From Comamonas suwonensis (GTDB lineage Bacteria > Pseudomonadota > Gammaproteobacteria > Burkholderiales > Burkholderiaceae_C), in assembly GCF_012844455.2 (NCBI RefSeq), contig NZ_JABBCQ020000011.1, positions 1-64,000 on the forward strand: a stretch of 64,000 nucleotides of DNA, written 5' to 3'. The stretch's first letter is position 1. Each line of letters begins with the position of its first letter. A program made the translations under genes and the position numbers. Positions 1-9,160 of this stretch are shown here, piece after piece. A model generated the notes under the pieces. That model made no database searches. It was not told the origin of the DNA and saw only the letters and a program-made list of their open reading frames with translations.

Positions 1-3000
1 AATAGAAAAATAGCTGAATCTCCAGACGTGCTGAATGGGCCGTTGGTAGATTCAGGACTGTAATTGTTGATGCCGCTACCCACGACAGCAAACCATCGAT
101 AAGTTGCAGGTGATGCAGTGCCACTGGTCTTGAATTTCAGTATCTGAGGCTGACCAATTACTTGTCCGAGGTCCGCATCGTCGGCGCGTGTGAATTCCCA
201 CATGACATTCGATGCTGTAAAGCTGCCGGGGGATGTAACGTCTAGGGCAAACACGCCCGACCCGCCGCCTCCTGTGCCGCCCACGAGTACTGTCTTCCAG
301 TCAGCGGCCACATCATTGTTGGCAACTTGCGCTTCGCTGATAGCGAGAGGTGCATCAACGTAGTTCTGATGGTTGTTGACATAGCTTGGGCTTGTCAGAG
401 CAGCCAGTTTGGGGCCAAGCCAGCTTGGAATATATCCGAATAGCTCATTTCCATTATTGGCATTGAACGCATGAAGCATGCCATCGTTGGCACCAGCAAA
501 AACACTCGGCGTGCGTGCGTTATATGCAGTGCGAAATGCTGCATAACCTACACCGCTGTATGCGGCTGAGGGAGCGCCTGAATACACCACATTGGAGTTG
601 ACAATATCACCCAGCAAAGTACTTCTGACTCGAAATGGATTGCCTTCAAGTGAGCGATCTCCTCTGATGAAATTCAAACGCTCCTGCCCGCGGCCATCCC
701 CAGTGGAGGTGGTTGTGAGTTTTCCTAAGTCAGTTCGCAACTGCGCGCTGATCGTATCCCAGGTGAAGTTGTTCGCTGTGGGGTTGGTATTTCCGCCACC
801 TGCTCCAACCACAATATTGCGATTAGTCGCCGGTGAAGTCATTGCTCCCAATTGATTTGATGCACTCCACAAGGGGCTAGAAATTGATACTTGATTATTG
901 GTGTCCACGGTCACAGGCTCTGCAACCACATCTCCGCTCCAGTTGCTAGTGTCAAATTTGGCGGAATAGGTGATGGCTCCATTGGCACTTGAAACCACGC
1001 TGGAAGGTGTGGCGACTCCTGCAATGCTTCGTGCAGACGTTGAAGCGCGGCTGAAAATTTCGTCAAATGCATTTAATACCGCGCGAGCATTACTTTGTAG
1101 GTAATAGCTGGAGGCTTCGCCAGGGGTTGCAGATTTTTGCCAAACATTATTATCATTGGTAGCATCCTGCTTCTTAAATGGATTTCCCCAGGTATTGTAG
1201 GGGCGTGAACCTTGATTGGAAGGATCGCTTTCAAAGCCTCCGTACTTTGCAGCCATGAAAAACTGGTTGGCATTTCGACGAGTAGTTTCATTGTTCATCG
1301 TGCCATTTTCATTGACGTCAAAAACATGGGTTTTAACGCGCAATCCCGGTCGTTTTTTAGTTCCGACATTCTGTGTCCAATCATTGCCGCGAATATCATG
1401 GGTGTGGGCCCAATATGCGTAGCCCATGATTTGGCTCGTCTGAGACGATGACGGAACACTATTGTTGGTGCCGTTGGGGTTTCCACTCGTTCTTGCCGCC
1501 CCTTGGCCGTCTACATAGTTGGTCGCACTATTCTTTTCGAAGTTTTGAACAAGGCTGTGCCATGTTCTAAAGTTAGGAACGTTGCTGGCTTTATTGTCTG
1601 TCGTCGGAATATTCCGCCAATTTCCATCATGGGTGTTGACATCGCCGATTACGACAATATTACTTTTAAGGCAGGAATAATCAGAGGAATCACTTCGAGT
1701 TCCTCCATATGGATCTTCATCCCAAGTGGTATAAACAGGGAAGCCATCACGCATGGTGTCATCAATGTTGTTAATTGCATCGGCAGTGGGGCCGAGCCCT
1801 TGTAAATACCTTAAGCTTTGATAATAAAGCTCACCCACAGGGTCATATTTTTTGTATTTGCCTGGTGTGGGGCCTGTACGCCCAAATTTATTGAGATAGT
1901 TGATCACGCCGCTGGTTTGCATGGCGTGATTTTCGGGGTTTTCAATAAATACGCCGGTATTGGAGTTCCATTCTGCTTTGCTGTTGCCGCCAGCAGGGGT
2001 GTTGTCTTGCCCATTTTCATTGTATGTCTTGTTGCCTACATACTTCATTGGGGCACGCAAAACACCACCATAGCGACCTGTATTGTTGTTGTCATAACTA
2101 GCAGTTTGATCCATCAAATAACCAAATGCAGACAGCCGTAATTGATCGCTATACTTCTGAATAACACCGGTTGGCTTGTAATTTCCATTTGGGTATTGTT
2201 GGCACAGTTTGTAATCTCTGGAGTCTTGGAGTGAGCCATTGCTCGAATTACAGACTTGCACTCTCGAATAGAAAAAACCATCGCTGTTTAAAGCGGTGGT
2301 GGCAGTCGGCGTCCAAGAACCGGTGTATGGGCGCACGTAGCAGCTTTTAGATGCCCCAGATAATGGGTCGCCCAAGTTCGTGTAAGAGCACAGGGCCCCG
2401 TTAAAAGCTGGGCCTTTGTTCCAGTAATTTCTACCATTTGTCCTTGTGCCAAACCAAACTTCCTGTACACCCGTAAAGCTGCATTGGCTTGTGGAGCCAT
2501 CTGCAGCACAGAGGATGGCATCGGAGGGAAGAGTCGCGGATGAGTTCTCTCTAGGTCCTAATTGTGAGCCTGCAGAGCTGAGTGTGTAGGAGCTGGTGTT
2601 TGTGCAGCTGCCGCCTGATGCCGTACCGAAGTAAATACGATTAAGCGTATTGGCAACAAAAATGTTGTTGCTGCCAGCAGCTGTTCTCATGGCCGTGGGG
2701 ACAGCGCCCAAGAAATCTCCGCCGTTTCGTGATAGTTGCTTTGACGGAAAATTTCCACTATTCCACATGCAAACAGGATCGCCGTTTGGGAGAGCTGCTC
2801 GCTGCAAAATTGTCAGGTTGGGCGTGTCTATATATCTGTCTCCGCCAGATAATGCCAAGCGAAGCATGTCAATGGCAGAGCTGGTAGACCAATTTAAAAA
2901 ATTTCCACTGAAGGCGTTGGTGCATTGTCGAGATGTCGCAGGCCCCGATCTGTCAAATCGTTTGTAATCAGTTAGCGTTTTTGGTGAAACTACAGTTTCT

Positions 3001-3380
3001 GTGGGGGAATCGTTATAGGTGTAACAGCTTTCTGCATCATAATATCCCAGATATTCATCTGTGTTGCTGTATGTGTTCACTGCATCACTGGAGTTGCGTG
3101 GAACATATTGTGCTCCTACTGTAGGATATTCAACAGATAATGCGAGCGCCATTGTTGGTTTGTCCACAGTAACTGCTGCGTACAAAGGCTCAGTGGCTAA
3201 ATTAATGGCAGGGATGCTGGGTGGAGTTCCTGTGCCATAAGCAACTAAAGATGTGATCGCTGCGATGGGTAATATTCCCCACGCTAGCCAGGAGCGAGGA
3301 GAGCTCGGGAGTAAGGGCTTCCAGTTTTTTTCTTCAGCGGGTTGCTGGTGACCAGTATTTGAGGATTTGCGTAACTGCAT
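1..3380 (-). CDS. pilY1: Type IV pilus tip/assembly protein PilY1 (partial, C-terminus beyond window)
   Basis: One reading frame stays open on the minus strand from the ATG at 3380 to the window edge, about 1,126 codons. It starts MQLRKSSNTG, has a hydrophobic stretch near residues 30-50 (WLAWGILPIAAITSLVAYG), then the conserved PilY1 opening (EPLYAAVTVDKPTMALAL) and a von Willebrand-A-like region containing VVIGDVNTHDG. Near the edge it reaches the start of the PilC/PilY1 beta-propeller (SVFAGANDGMLHAF, then VLVGGTGGGGSGVFALDV). PilY1 proteins sit at or near the pilus tip, support pilus assembly with the minor pilins and can act in adhesion and surface sensing. The start lies 7 bp after the pilX stop, so it is last or near last in the pilVWX operon. 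The calcium-binding loop expected in the propeller is outside the window. Confidence 0.93.
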   Translation of the reverse strand, partial: MQLRKSSNTGHQQPAEEKNWKPLLPSSPRSWLAWGILPIAAITSLVAYGTGTPPSIPAINLATEPLYAAVTVDKPTMALALSVEYPTVGAQYVPRNSSDAVNTYSNTDEYLGYYDAESCYTYNDSPTETVVSPKTLTDYKRFDRSGPATSRQCTNAFSGNFLNWSTSSAIDMLRLALSGGDRYIDTPNLTILQRAALPNGDPVCMWNSGNFPSKQLSRNGGDFLGAVPTAMRTAAGSNNIFVANTLNRIYFGTASGGSCTNTSSYTLSSAGSQLGPRENSSATLPSDAILCAADGSTSQCSFTGVQEVWFGTRTNGRNYWNKGPAFNGALCSYTNLGDPLSGASKSCYVRPYTGSWTPTATTALNSDGFFYSRVQVCNSSNGSLQDSRDYKLCQQYPNGNYKPTGVIQKYSDQLRLSAFGYLMDQTASYDNNNTGRYGGVLRAPMKYVGNKTYNENGQDNTPAGGNSKAEWNSNTGVFIENPENHAMQTSGVINYLNKFGRTGPTPGKYKKYDPVGELYYQSLRYLQGLGPTADAINNIDDTMRDGFPVYTTWDEDPYGGTRSDSSDYSCLKSNIVVIGDVNTHDGNWRNIPTTDNKASNVPNFRTWHSLVQNFEKNSATNYVDGQGAARTSGNPNGTNNSVPSSSQTSQIMGYAYWAHTHDIRGNDWTQNVGTKKRPGLRVKTHVFDVNENGTMNNETTRRNANQFFMAAKYGGFESDPSNQGSRPYNTWGNPFKKQDATNDNNVWQKSATPGEASSYYLQSNARAVLNAFDEIFSRASTSARSIAGVATPSSVVSSANGAITYSAKFDTSNWSGDVVAEPVTVDTNNQVSISSPLWSASNQLGAMTSPATNRNIVVGAGGGNTNPTANNFTWDTISAQLRTDLGKLTTTSTGDGRGQERLNFIRGDRSLEGNPFRVRSTLLGDIVNSNVVYSGAPSAAYSGVGYAAFRTAYNARTPSVFAGANDGMLHAFNANNGNELFGYIPSWLGPKLAALTSPSYVNNHQNYVDAPLAISEAQVANNDVAADWKTVLVGGTGGGGSGVFALDVTSPGSFTASNVMWEFTRADDADLGQVIGQPQILKFKTSGTASPATYRWFAVVGSGINNYSPESTNGPFSTSGDSAIFL

Positions 3381-3387
3381 ATTAATC

Positions 3388-4014
3388 TCAATTGCGGTAC
3401 AGCATTTGCACCACGGTTTGTGTTTCTGGGTTAGGGCCAAAACCCATGGCTGTTACGCGATAAATATATTTAATATCGGTGGGTTTGGTGGTTCGTGAAT
3501 TTTCCGGATCGGGTATGGCCTCTATAACGTATCGAGGTGGTTTTGATGGTTGAATTCCAGCACCACCGGCAGGAAAGGTGCGGCCCGTAAAAGTGCCGAA
3601 TGCAATGGTGTTCGCATTATTTCCGCTGTTGGTGAAATCCACAGCGAGCCATGCAGGTTTTCCGGTTTCATTCAATGAGCATAAGCCCGTTGAGGGGGAG
3701 CTTGCTCCGCAACCGGTGATGAATTTAGAAATATCGGTTTGGCCTAATTTGAATATGGAATTTCTTTTGTTGGTTGCTCCGGCGGGAAGTCCCTCAATGT
3801 CGAACTCAGCGTCAACAAGAGCAGCCTCGCTAGCTTGCCAAGCAATTTGATAATCTCGATCATTTCGTGAACTCTTTTCGGCCATCATCGATATTTGAAC
3901 GCCGCTAACACCCAGGATTGAAACTATTACTAATATTAGCAATACGACAATCAGGGAAACACCACGTTGGTAATTATTTTTCTTTAGATGGATCTGATTG
4001 AATAGTAAAGACAT
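3388..4014 (-). CDS. pilX: Type IV pilus minor pilin PilX
   Basis: A 208-residue protein with a class III prepilin-like N-terminus: a basic leader (QIHLKKNNYQRG) followed by VSLIVVLLILVIVSILGVSG, the hydrophobic helix that packs in the pilus core. The residue after the cleavage-site Gly is Val rather than Phe, and position +5 is Ile/Val rather than Glu, as is usual for PilX. The motif ASEAALVDAE after the helix is typical of PilX proteins. With PilV, PilW and PilY1 it is expected to form the priming/tip complex of type IV pili. The ATG is 2 bp after the pilW stop (TGAGCATG), which suggests translational coupling. Residues around 105-117 include paired cysteines. Confidence 0.9.
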   Translation of the reverse strand: MSLLFNQIHLKKNNYQRGVSLIVVLLILVIVSILGVSGVQISMMAEKSSRNDRDYQIAWQASEAALVDAEFDIEGLPAGATNKRNSIFKLGQTDISKFITGCGASSPSTGLCSLNETGKPAWLAVDFTNSGNNANTIAFGTFTGRTFPAGGAGIQPSKPPRYVIEAIPDPENSRTTKPTDIKYIYRVTAMGFGPNPETQTVVQMLYRN

Positions 4015-4016
4015 GC

Positions 4017-5039
4017 TCAGAGGTCCTCTTGATAATTTCGCAAGTGGATCGTAAAGGTAACAACTTGACGAAGTCGACCATCTGCCGTGGGGGTGAATGT
4101 GGTGCCGGGATCGGCACTGCTGGCAAATGCGCTGCCTTCGGCTCCTGTTGATGAGGCTTTGCTGGATCCCAGAGGGTAGAACGTCTGGCTGCTTCTGTCG
4201 AGTGCGCTGCCAGTTGCTCCTCGCAGAACCAATCCCACACGTATGCTTCTAACTCTTTGCCAATTGGCATTAGTGGCGGAATCATTTCCCGTCACCGTTA
4301 ATTGGTCCGCGCGCAGATAGCGTTCCGGCACAGAATCAGCTGTGTTTGTAGGTATTGGAACGACTGTATTTGCTGGGCCGATGCCATCAACTCCATAGAG
4401 AAATTGTAGATTCTCAACGCCTTGAATAATTGGTTGCGAGTCATAAGGTGCCATTCCCGTACTTGATCTAGAGCACATTAAAGATGGCTCGCCGTTGGCA
4501 CTTGCTCCGATATGAAGAATACTGACAATGCGATCATCGCGCGCACTAGGAATTACGGAAGGACTTATGCCCATGCAGTCAATAATCGTGCCATCAGAAG
4601 CTGTAGAGTTAACCGTTGATGCGCTGGCTTGATAACGTAGAACCAAAATATCGCTACCATAACCGACTGAACCTGAAGAGCGCGTTGTGCCTTGATCCCA
4701 TGTGTTGGTGGTGGTTCGGGATGCATTGTTTAATCCGAATACATTAGGTGCGGGAGTGTCCGAAATTCCATCGGTACTAACCGCCCTTTTTGTGGCTGCA
4801 TATTGAAGGCTTTTGTAGCCTGTTTGAACCCCAATGCGCTGAAGCATGTCTTGAATAAAGCGGCCGTTATCGCGTAATTGAGCGGCGGCATCGACATTGT
4901 TAAATCCTTGTCTTGCAAGCACCAGTGCACCCGCTGCGGCCATGGTGATTAATAAGGCTAAAACCATTGCGACCATGAGCTCGACCAAGGTCAATCCAGA
5001 TTGCAGCCTTCGGATGTGCGGAGAATTTTTAAAAGGCAT
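4017..5039 (-). CDS. pilW: Type IV pilus minor pilin PilW
   Basis: A 340-residue protein with a clear prepilin signal: leader MPFKNSPHIRRLQSG, then LTLVELMVAMVLALLITMAA with the conserved Glu at +5. It has the PilW features of a DNGRFIQDMLQRIG segment after the helix and a long C-terminal globular part. The gene lies between pilV (5 bp upstream) and pilX (2 bp downstream), an order conserved in Pseudomonas and Burkholderiales minor-pilin operons. It is expected to be processed by PilD and to help nucleate pilus assembly. The assignment rests on signal, length and operon position; the globular part alone would not be diagnostic. Confidence 0.9.
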   Translation of the reverse strand: MPFKNSPHIRRLQSGLTLVELMVAMVLALLITMAAAGALVLARQGFNNVDAAAQLRDNGRFIQDMLQRIGVQTGYKSLQYAATKRAVSTDGISDTPAPNVFGLNNASRTTTNTWDQGTTRSSGSVGYGSDILVLRYQASASTVNSTASDGTIIDCMGISPSVIPSARDDRIVSILHIGASANGEPSLMCSRSSTGMAPYDSQPIIQGVENLQFLYGVDGIGPANTVVPIPTNTADSVPERYLRADQLTVTGNDSATNANWQRVRSIRVGLVLRGATGSALDRSSQTFYPLGSSKASSTGAEGSAFASSADPGTTFTPTADGRLRQVVTFTIHLRNYQEDL

Positions 5040-5044
5040 TTTCT

Positions 5045-5707
5045 TTACGGTGTGCTTCCACTGGTGCTGTTTCCGCTTGTAACCGGGAACGTTAATCCGG
5101 GGCGCGAAGTGCTGTCTGTTGTTTGTTCAAACGCATTGGCGCCCGTGAGTGTTTTGTTGGTGCTCACTTGCGTCCAACCGATCTTGATGTAAATGATCTC
5201 GTCAGCGCCCGCTGCTGAACATGTCCACTGTGCGAGGCCGTCACTGGTGAAGGGTGATCCATCCAGGCAGACGGAAACACGTGCACCTGGGAGCGTTGTG
5301 TCAACTCTCGCTAGCCAGTCCGACATTTGTGCAGATGCGACTTGTGCTGTGGATGTGCAGCCGGTACTGGCATTGCTAACATTCAAGCAATATGAAGGGC
5401 TGCTCAGGGTCAGATTACTGGCGCTGAAGGTGCCTAAATAAGGATTTTCTGCGGAGGTGGTTTTGGCTGCTATCTGCAGATTGCCGCGCATCATCTCGGC
5501 CAGCTCTCTTGCAAGCGAGGTTGCTTGACTTTGAAGGCGCGCCTCTCGATTGGCTTGCAAAGCAAAAGCCTGCATTCCTACCATTCCAAGAAGTCCGAAC
5601 GAAAAAACGACAATGGCCACCAAGACTTCAATCAAGGTGAAACCTTTGGGATGGCGGCGCTTGAGGCGCGTGTGGCGTCGTTGAGGCTCAGGTCTGGTAA
5701 GTAGCAT
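5045..5707 (-). CDS. pilV: Type IV pilus minor pilin PilV
   Basis: A 220-residue prepilin. A very basic leader (RRHTRLKRRHPKG) precedes FTLIEVLVAIVVFSFGLLGM, with Phe at +1 and Glu at +5 as needed for cleavage and N-methylation by PilD. The segment after the helix (GMQAFALQANREARLQSQA) is characteristic of PilV. The C-terminal domain carries pairs of cysteines. This is the first gene of the visible pilVWX-Y1 cluster; fimT, which often precedes pilV, is not found here. The leader, at about 22 residues, is long for the family, so a shorter translation start is possible, but no better-placed ATG occurs before the cleavage site. Confidence 0.9.
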   Translation of the reverse strand: MLLTRPEPQRRHTRLKRRHPKGFTLIEVLVAIVVFSFGLLGMVGMQAFALQANREARLQSQATSLARELAEMMRGNLQIAAKTTSAENPYLGTFSASNLTLSSPSYCLNVSNASTGCTSTAQVASAQMSDWLARVDTTLPGARVSVCLDGSPFTSDGLAQWTCSAAGADEIIYIKIGWTQVSTNKTLTGANAFEQTTDSTSRPGLTFPVTSGNSTSGSTP

Positions 5708-5812
5708 GTAAGTATGCTAATCAGACCCCTTGATGAAAGGTGTACCGTTGATCGCTGGAAAACCCGCCGTCTGGCTGGAATTTCTAGCCATCACCCCCAT
5801 AGTTTCAAATAG

Positions 5813-6067
5813 TTAGCGTCTTGTGTATCCCGCACAAGCTCCCGCATTGGGCCTGCCTTGGCACTCGCGGTATAACCTGCGATCGCGTTCAGCGGTTGTT
5901 TCTTGTGATCCACTACGGATGTTCTCAATTTTGACGCGGCTGCTTTGACGCTTTTCAGTTTTGGACTTGCTCGACGCGTGCGAATAGGGCGCTTGCAGCG
6001 CAAGCCCCACCGTCAGCAAGAAAGCAGTGGCTGCGGCAAGAGAGAGCTTTGAATGTGGCAGTTGCAT
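5813..6067 (-). CDS. Small secreted hypothetical protein with Cys-containing C-terminal motif
   Basis: An 84-residue protein with a Sec-type signal (MQLPHSKLSLAAATAFLLTVGLALQ, then SHA). The mature part is short and charged and ends in RDRRLYRECQGRPNAGACAG, with two cysteines nine residues apart that could form a disulfide in the periplasm. I recognise this tail as recurring in unannotated Burkholderiales proteins but know no function. It is transcribed toward pilV and ends 105 bp before it, so it may be read into the pilus operon or be independent. An SD-like GAGGAAG stretch precedes the ATG. The 105-bp gap holds a short hairpin (near 5773-5790) and no gene. Confidence 0.6.
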   Translation of the reverse strand: MQLPHSKLSLAAATAFLLTVGLALQAPYSHASSKSKTEKRQSSRVKIENIRSGSQETTAERDRRLYRECQGRPNAGACAGYTRR

Positions 6068-6179
6068 GACATCTTCCTCTCGGGTTTAAAGCGCTTGCAT
6101 TGTGCGACTTGTGTAGCGCACGATTTGTCAGGGGTTGGCTTGATCTCGCTGTTCCAGATGCCGCAGTGTGGGTAGGTGC

Positions 6180-6209
6180 TTGAGATGGGTAAAAGGCTAT
6201 TGATATAAT
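6180..6209 (+). promoter_or_regulatory. Sigma-70-type promoter of rpsO
   Basis: TTGAGA at 6180-6185 and a perfect TATAAT at 6204-6209 are separated by 18 bp. They lie about 100 bp before the rpsO start and face the right way. This is the best match to a housekeeping promoter seen in the window. Confidence 0.7.
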
Positions 6210-6312
6210 CGATTGGTTTTGCATGGTGCAGAACGCACGCTGAGGCCTTTCCAGCCCTGGCGCAAGTAACCAAGGTGCTCCTTGCTGAGTGCCAAATCCT
6301 AAGGAAAACAAA

Positions 6313-6579
6313 ATGATCGCTGCCTCTATCAAGGCCGAAGTTGTCAAGGCTAACGCTCGTTCCGAAAACGACACTGGTAGCCCCGAAGTGCAAGTGGCTC
6401 TGCTGACCGCTCGCATCAACGAACTGACTCCTCACTTCAAGGCAAACGCCAAGGACCACCACGGTCGTCGCGGTCTGCTGCGCATGGTGAGCCGTCGTCG
6501 TAAGCTGCTGGACTACCTGAAGTCCAAGGACGCTGAGCGTTACACAGCTCTGATCGCCAAGCTGGGCCTGCGTAAGTAA
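6313..6579 (+). CDS. rpsO: 30S ribosomal protein S15
   Basis: S15 is a primary 16S rRNA-binding protein of the 30S platform. The chosen ATG gives 88 residues, the usual S15 length, beginning [20 protein letters not shown]; an upstream in-frame alternative start would add eight residues not found in the family. AAGGAAA sits 6-12 bp before the ATG. Conserved motifs [30 protein letters not shown] and RRRKLLDYL are intact. It is followed by a terminator and then pnp, the standard rpsO-pnp order. In E. coli S15 represses its own translation; whether a similar leader pseudoknot occurs here was not determined. Confidence 0.98.
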   Translation: MIAASIKAEVVKANARSENDTGSPEVQVALLTARINELTPHFKANAKDHHGRRGLLRMVSRRRKLLDYLKSKDAERYTALIAKLGLRK

Positions 6580-6598
6580 GCACGGTAAATGATCGAAA

Positions 6599-6632
6599 CG
6601 CCTGAGTTAGATTCCTAGCTCAGGCGTTTTTT
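6599..6632 (+). terminator. Intrinsic terminator after rpsO
   Basis: CGCCTGAG (6599-6606) pairs with CTCAGGCG (6619-6626) across a 12-nt loop and is followed directly by six T. It lies 20 bp after the rpsO stop. As in E. coli, partial read-through into pnp is plausible. Confidence 0.85.
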
Positions 6633-6666
6633 ACTTCGGAGTTCGCAAAACAGAGCGAAGCTGTGT

Positions 6667-6725
6667 CATTCCAGTACTGCATTAAATGCTGCATTATTGA
6701 TAGCGCCTAGCGCAGTGCTGGAATG
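6667..6725 (+). promoter_or_regulatory. Long stem-loop in the pnp leader
   Basis: CATTCCAGTACTGC (6667-6680) can pair over 14 uninterrupted positions, with one G-U pair, with GCAGTGCTGGAATG (6712-6725). The loop of about 31 nt includes a copy of the dispersed TGATAGCGCC repeat. It ends 70 bp before the pnp start. In enterobacteria a comparable double-stranded leader is cut by RNase III as the first step of PNPase autoregulation; a similar role here is inferred from position and structure only. Confidence 0.6.
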
Positions 6726-6795
6726 GCATCGTGTTCTGTTTGCACTCCAAATTTAAGCGGGATGTATGCATCCAGCTATACATAAAGGAGTCACT

Positions 6796-9030
6796 ATGAC
6801 CATGTTCAATAAAGTCACCAAGACTTTCCAGTGGGGCCAGCACACGGTCACCATGGAAACCGGCGAAATCGCCCGTCAAGCTTCCGGCGCCGTGCTGGTC
6901 AACATCGACGACACCGTAGTTCTGGCCACTGTCGTGGGTTCCAAGATTGCCAAGTCGGGTCAGGACTTTTTCCCTCTGACCGTTGACTACATTGAGAAGA
7001 CATACGCTGCCGGCAAGATCCCCGGCAGCTTCTTCAAGCGCGAAGCCAAGCCTTCGGAGCTGGAGACTCTGACCTCGCGTCTGATCGACCGTCCTATTCG
7101 CCCTCTGTTCCCCGAAGGCTTCTACAACGACGTGCACGTGGTCATCCACACCATTTCGTTGAACCCTGAAGTCGATGCTGACATTGCCGCCATGATTGCC
7201 GTGTCCGCCGCGCTGTCGGTGTCGGGCCTGCCTTTCAATGGCCCCATCGGTGCCGCCCGCGTGGGTTACATCAACGGCGAATACGTGCTGAACCCCGGTC
7301 AGACCCAGCGCAAGGATTCGCAGATGGATCTGGTTGTTGCTGGTACGGAATCTGCCGTGTTGATGGTCGAATCCGAAGCCCTGCAGTTGCCTGAAGAAGT
7401 GATGCTGGGCGCCGTGGTCTATGGCCACGAGCAAAGCCAGATCGCCATCAACGCCATTCACGACTTGGTGCGTGAAGGTGGCAAGCCCGCTTGGGACTGG
7501 ACTGCGCCTGCCAAGGACGAAGCCCTGATCGCCAAGGTGGCTGAGCTGGGTGAAGCCAAGCTGCGCGCTGCTTACCAAGAACGCAACAAGCAAGTGCGTA
7601 CGCACGCTTGCCGTCTGGCTTATGCCGACGTCAAGGCTGGCCTGACCGAGCAAGGCGTGGCGTTTGACGGCGTCAAGGTCGAAAGCATGCTGTTCGACAT
7701 CGAAGCCGGCATCGTGCGTTCGCAGATCCTGGCTGGTGAGCCCCGCATCGACGGCCGCGACACCCGCACCGTGCGTCCTATCGAAATTCGCAACTCCGTG
7801 CTGCCCCGCACCCACGGCTCGGCCCTGTTCACCCGTGGTGAAACTCAGGCTCTGGTGATTTCCACTCTGGGCACCGAGCGTGATGCACAGCGCATTGATG
7901 CGCTGGCTGGCGAATTCGAAGACACCTTCCTGTTCCACTACAACATGCCTCCCTTTGCCACTGGCGAAGTGGGTCGCATGGGTTCGACCAAGCGCCGCGA
8001 AATCGGCCACGGCCGTCTGGCCAAGCGTGCTCTGGCCGCTTGCCTGCCTTCCAAGGAAGAGTTCCCCTACACCATTCGCGTGGTGTCGGAAATCACCGAG
8101 TCCAACGGCTCTTCGTCCATGGCTTCGGTCTGCGGCGGCTGCCTGTCCATGATGGACGCTGGCGTTCCCATGAAGGCACATGTGGCAGGTATTGCCATGG
8201 GTCTGATCAAGGAAGACAACAAGTTTGCCGTGCTGACCGACATCCTGGGCGACGAAGATCACCTGGGTGACATGGACTTCAAGGTGGCCGGTACCACCAA
8301 CGGTATTACTGCGCTGCAGATGGACATCAAGATCCAGGGCATTACCAAGGAAATCATGCAAGTGGCACTGGCGCAAGCCAAGGAAGCGCGCATGCACATT
8401 CTGGGCAAGATGCAAGAAGCCATGGGCGAAGCCAAGACCGAAGTGTCGGACTTTGCTCCCAAGCTGTTCACCATGAAGATCAACCCCGAGAAGATCCGTG
8501 ACGTGATTGGCAAGGGCGGCGCTACCATTCGTGCGCTGACTGAAGAAACCGGTACCCAGATCAACATCTCGGAAGACGGCACCATCACCATCGCTGCGAC
8601 TGACGGTGCCAAGGCTGAAGCTGCCAAGCTGCGCATTGAGCAGATCACCGCTGAAGTCGAAATCGGCAAGATCTACGAAGGCCCGATCGTCAAGCTTCTG
8701 GAATTCGGTGCCCTGATCAACCTGCTGCCCGGCAAGGATGGCCTGCTGCACATCAGCCAGATCGCCCACGAGCGCGTGGAGAAGGTGACGGACTACCTGC
8801 AAGAAGGCCAAGTGGTCAAGGTTAAGGTTTTGGAAACCGATGACAAGGGCCGGGTCAAGCTGTCCATGAAGGCTCTGATTGAGCGTCCTGCTGGTATGCC
8901 CGAGCGTGAACCCCGCGAACAGCGCGAGTACCGCGACCGTGCTCCTCGTCAGAACCGCGATTCCCGCGACAACCGTGAGCCACGTGAAAATCGTGCTTTC
9001 GGCGACGACCAGCAGCAACAGCAGCAGTAA
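6796..9030 (+). CDS. pnp: Polyribonucleotide nucleotidyltransferase (PNPase)
   Basis: PNPase is a trimeric 3'-5' phosphorolytic exoribonuclease of the RNA degradosome. The ATG at 6796 is chosen because AAAGGAG ends 5 bp before it; a second ATG follows at 6802. The 744-residue product has RNase PH domain 1 (from about residue 10), the all-alpha linker, RNase PH domain 2 (from about residue 310), a KH domain with the GKGG loop ([15 protein letters not shown]) and an S1 domain (about 620-690). A C-terminal tail rich in Arg-Glu-Arg-Asp repeats and ending in six or seven Gln extends past the S1 domain, making the protein about 30 residues longer than the E. coli enzyme; such tails may bind partners or RNA. 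Confidence 0.98.
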   Translation: MTMFNKVTKTFQWGQHTVTMETGEIARQASGAVLVNIDDTVVLATVVGSKIAKSGQDFFPLTVDYIEKTYAAGKIPGSFFKREAKPSELETLTSRLIDRPIRPLFPEGFYNDVHVVIHTISLNPEVDADIAAMIAVSAALSVSGLPFNGPIGAARVGYINGEYVLNPGQTQRKDSQMDLVVAGTESAVLMVESEALQLPEEVMLGAVVYGHEQSQIAINAIHDLVREGGKPAWDWTAPAKDEALIAKVAELGEAKLRAAYQERNKQVRTHACRLAYADVKAGLTEQGVAFDGVKVESMLFDIEAGIVRSQILAGEPRIDGRDTRTVRPIEIRNSVLPRTHGSALFTRGETQALVISTLGTERDAQRIDALAGEFEDTFLFHYNMPPFATGEVGRMGSTKRREIGHGRLAKRALAACLPSKEEFPYTIRVVSEITESNGSSSMASVCGGCLSMMDAGVPMKAHVAGIAMGLIKEDNKFAVLTDILGDEDHLGDMDFKVAGTTNGITALQMDIKIQGITKEIMQVALAQAKEARMHILGKMQEAMGEAKTEVSDFAPKLFTMKINPEKIRDVIGKGGATIRALTEETGTQINISEDGTITIAATDGAKAEAAKLRIEQITAEVEIGKIYEGPIVKLLEFGALINLLPGKDGLLHISQIAHERVEKVTDYLQEGQVVKVKVLETDDKGRVKLSMKALIERPAGMPEREPREQREYRDRAPRQNRDSRDNREPRENRAFGDDQQQQQQ

Positions 9031-9038
9031 TTGCTGAG

Positions 9039-9070
9039 CAGGAGTCCATCGCGAGATGGGCTCCTGTTTT
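9039..9070 (+). terminator. Intrinsic terminator after pnp
   Basis: CAGGAG and CCATC (9039-9050) pair with GATGG and CTCCTG (9055-9066) around a GCGA tetraloop, with one bulged position, and four T follow. It starts 8 bp after the pnp stop codon. Confidence 0.8.
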
Positions 9071-9090
9071 GTTGATGGCGAATTAATCCT

Positions 9091-9140
9091 GATTTGATAG
9101 CTGTTGGCGCTTATCTAATAAGAGCTAGCGCTTGATTTCA
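9091..9140. repeat. Dispersed intergenic repeat, type A
   Basis: This copy begins GATTTGATAGCTGTTGGCGC and ends AGAGCTAGCGCTTGATTTC. Related copies are at 6697-6713, 28856-28873 and 60987-61024. The two ends are partly inverted (GGCGCTT and AAG-AGCTAGCGC), so an RNA copy could fold. It separates the pnp terminator from the oxidoreductase gene. Confidence 0.55.
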
Positions 9141-9160
9141 TTGAAAAGCAAAGCCTGAAT

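Noticed and set aside
1073..2967. Several 60-107 codon frames on both strands at the left end
   Set aside because: They lie in other frames of the continuous pilY1 coding region.
6694..9018. A 774-codon open frame antisense to pnp
   Set aside because: Shadow of pnp on the third codon positions; no ribosome site or domain.
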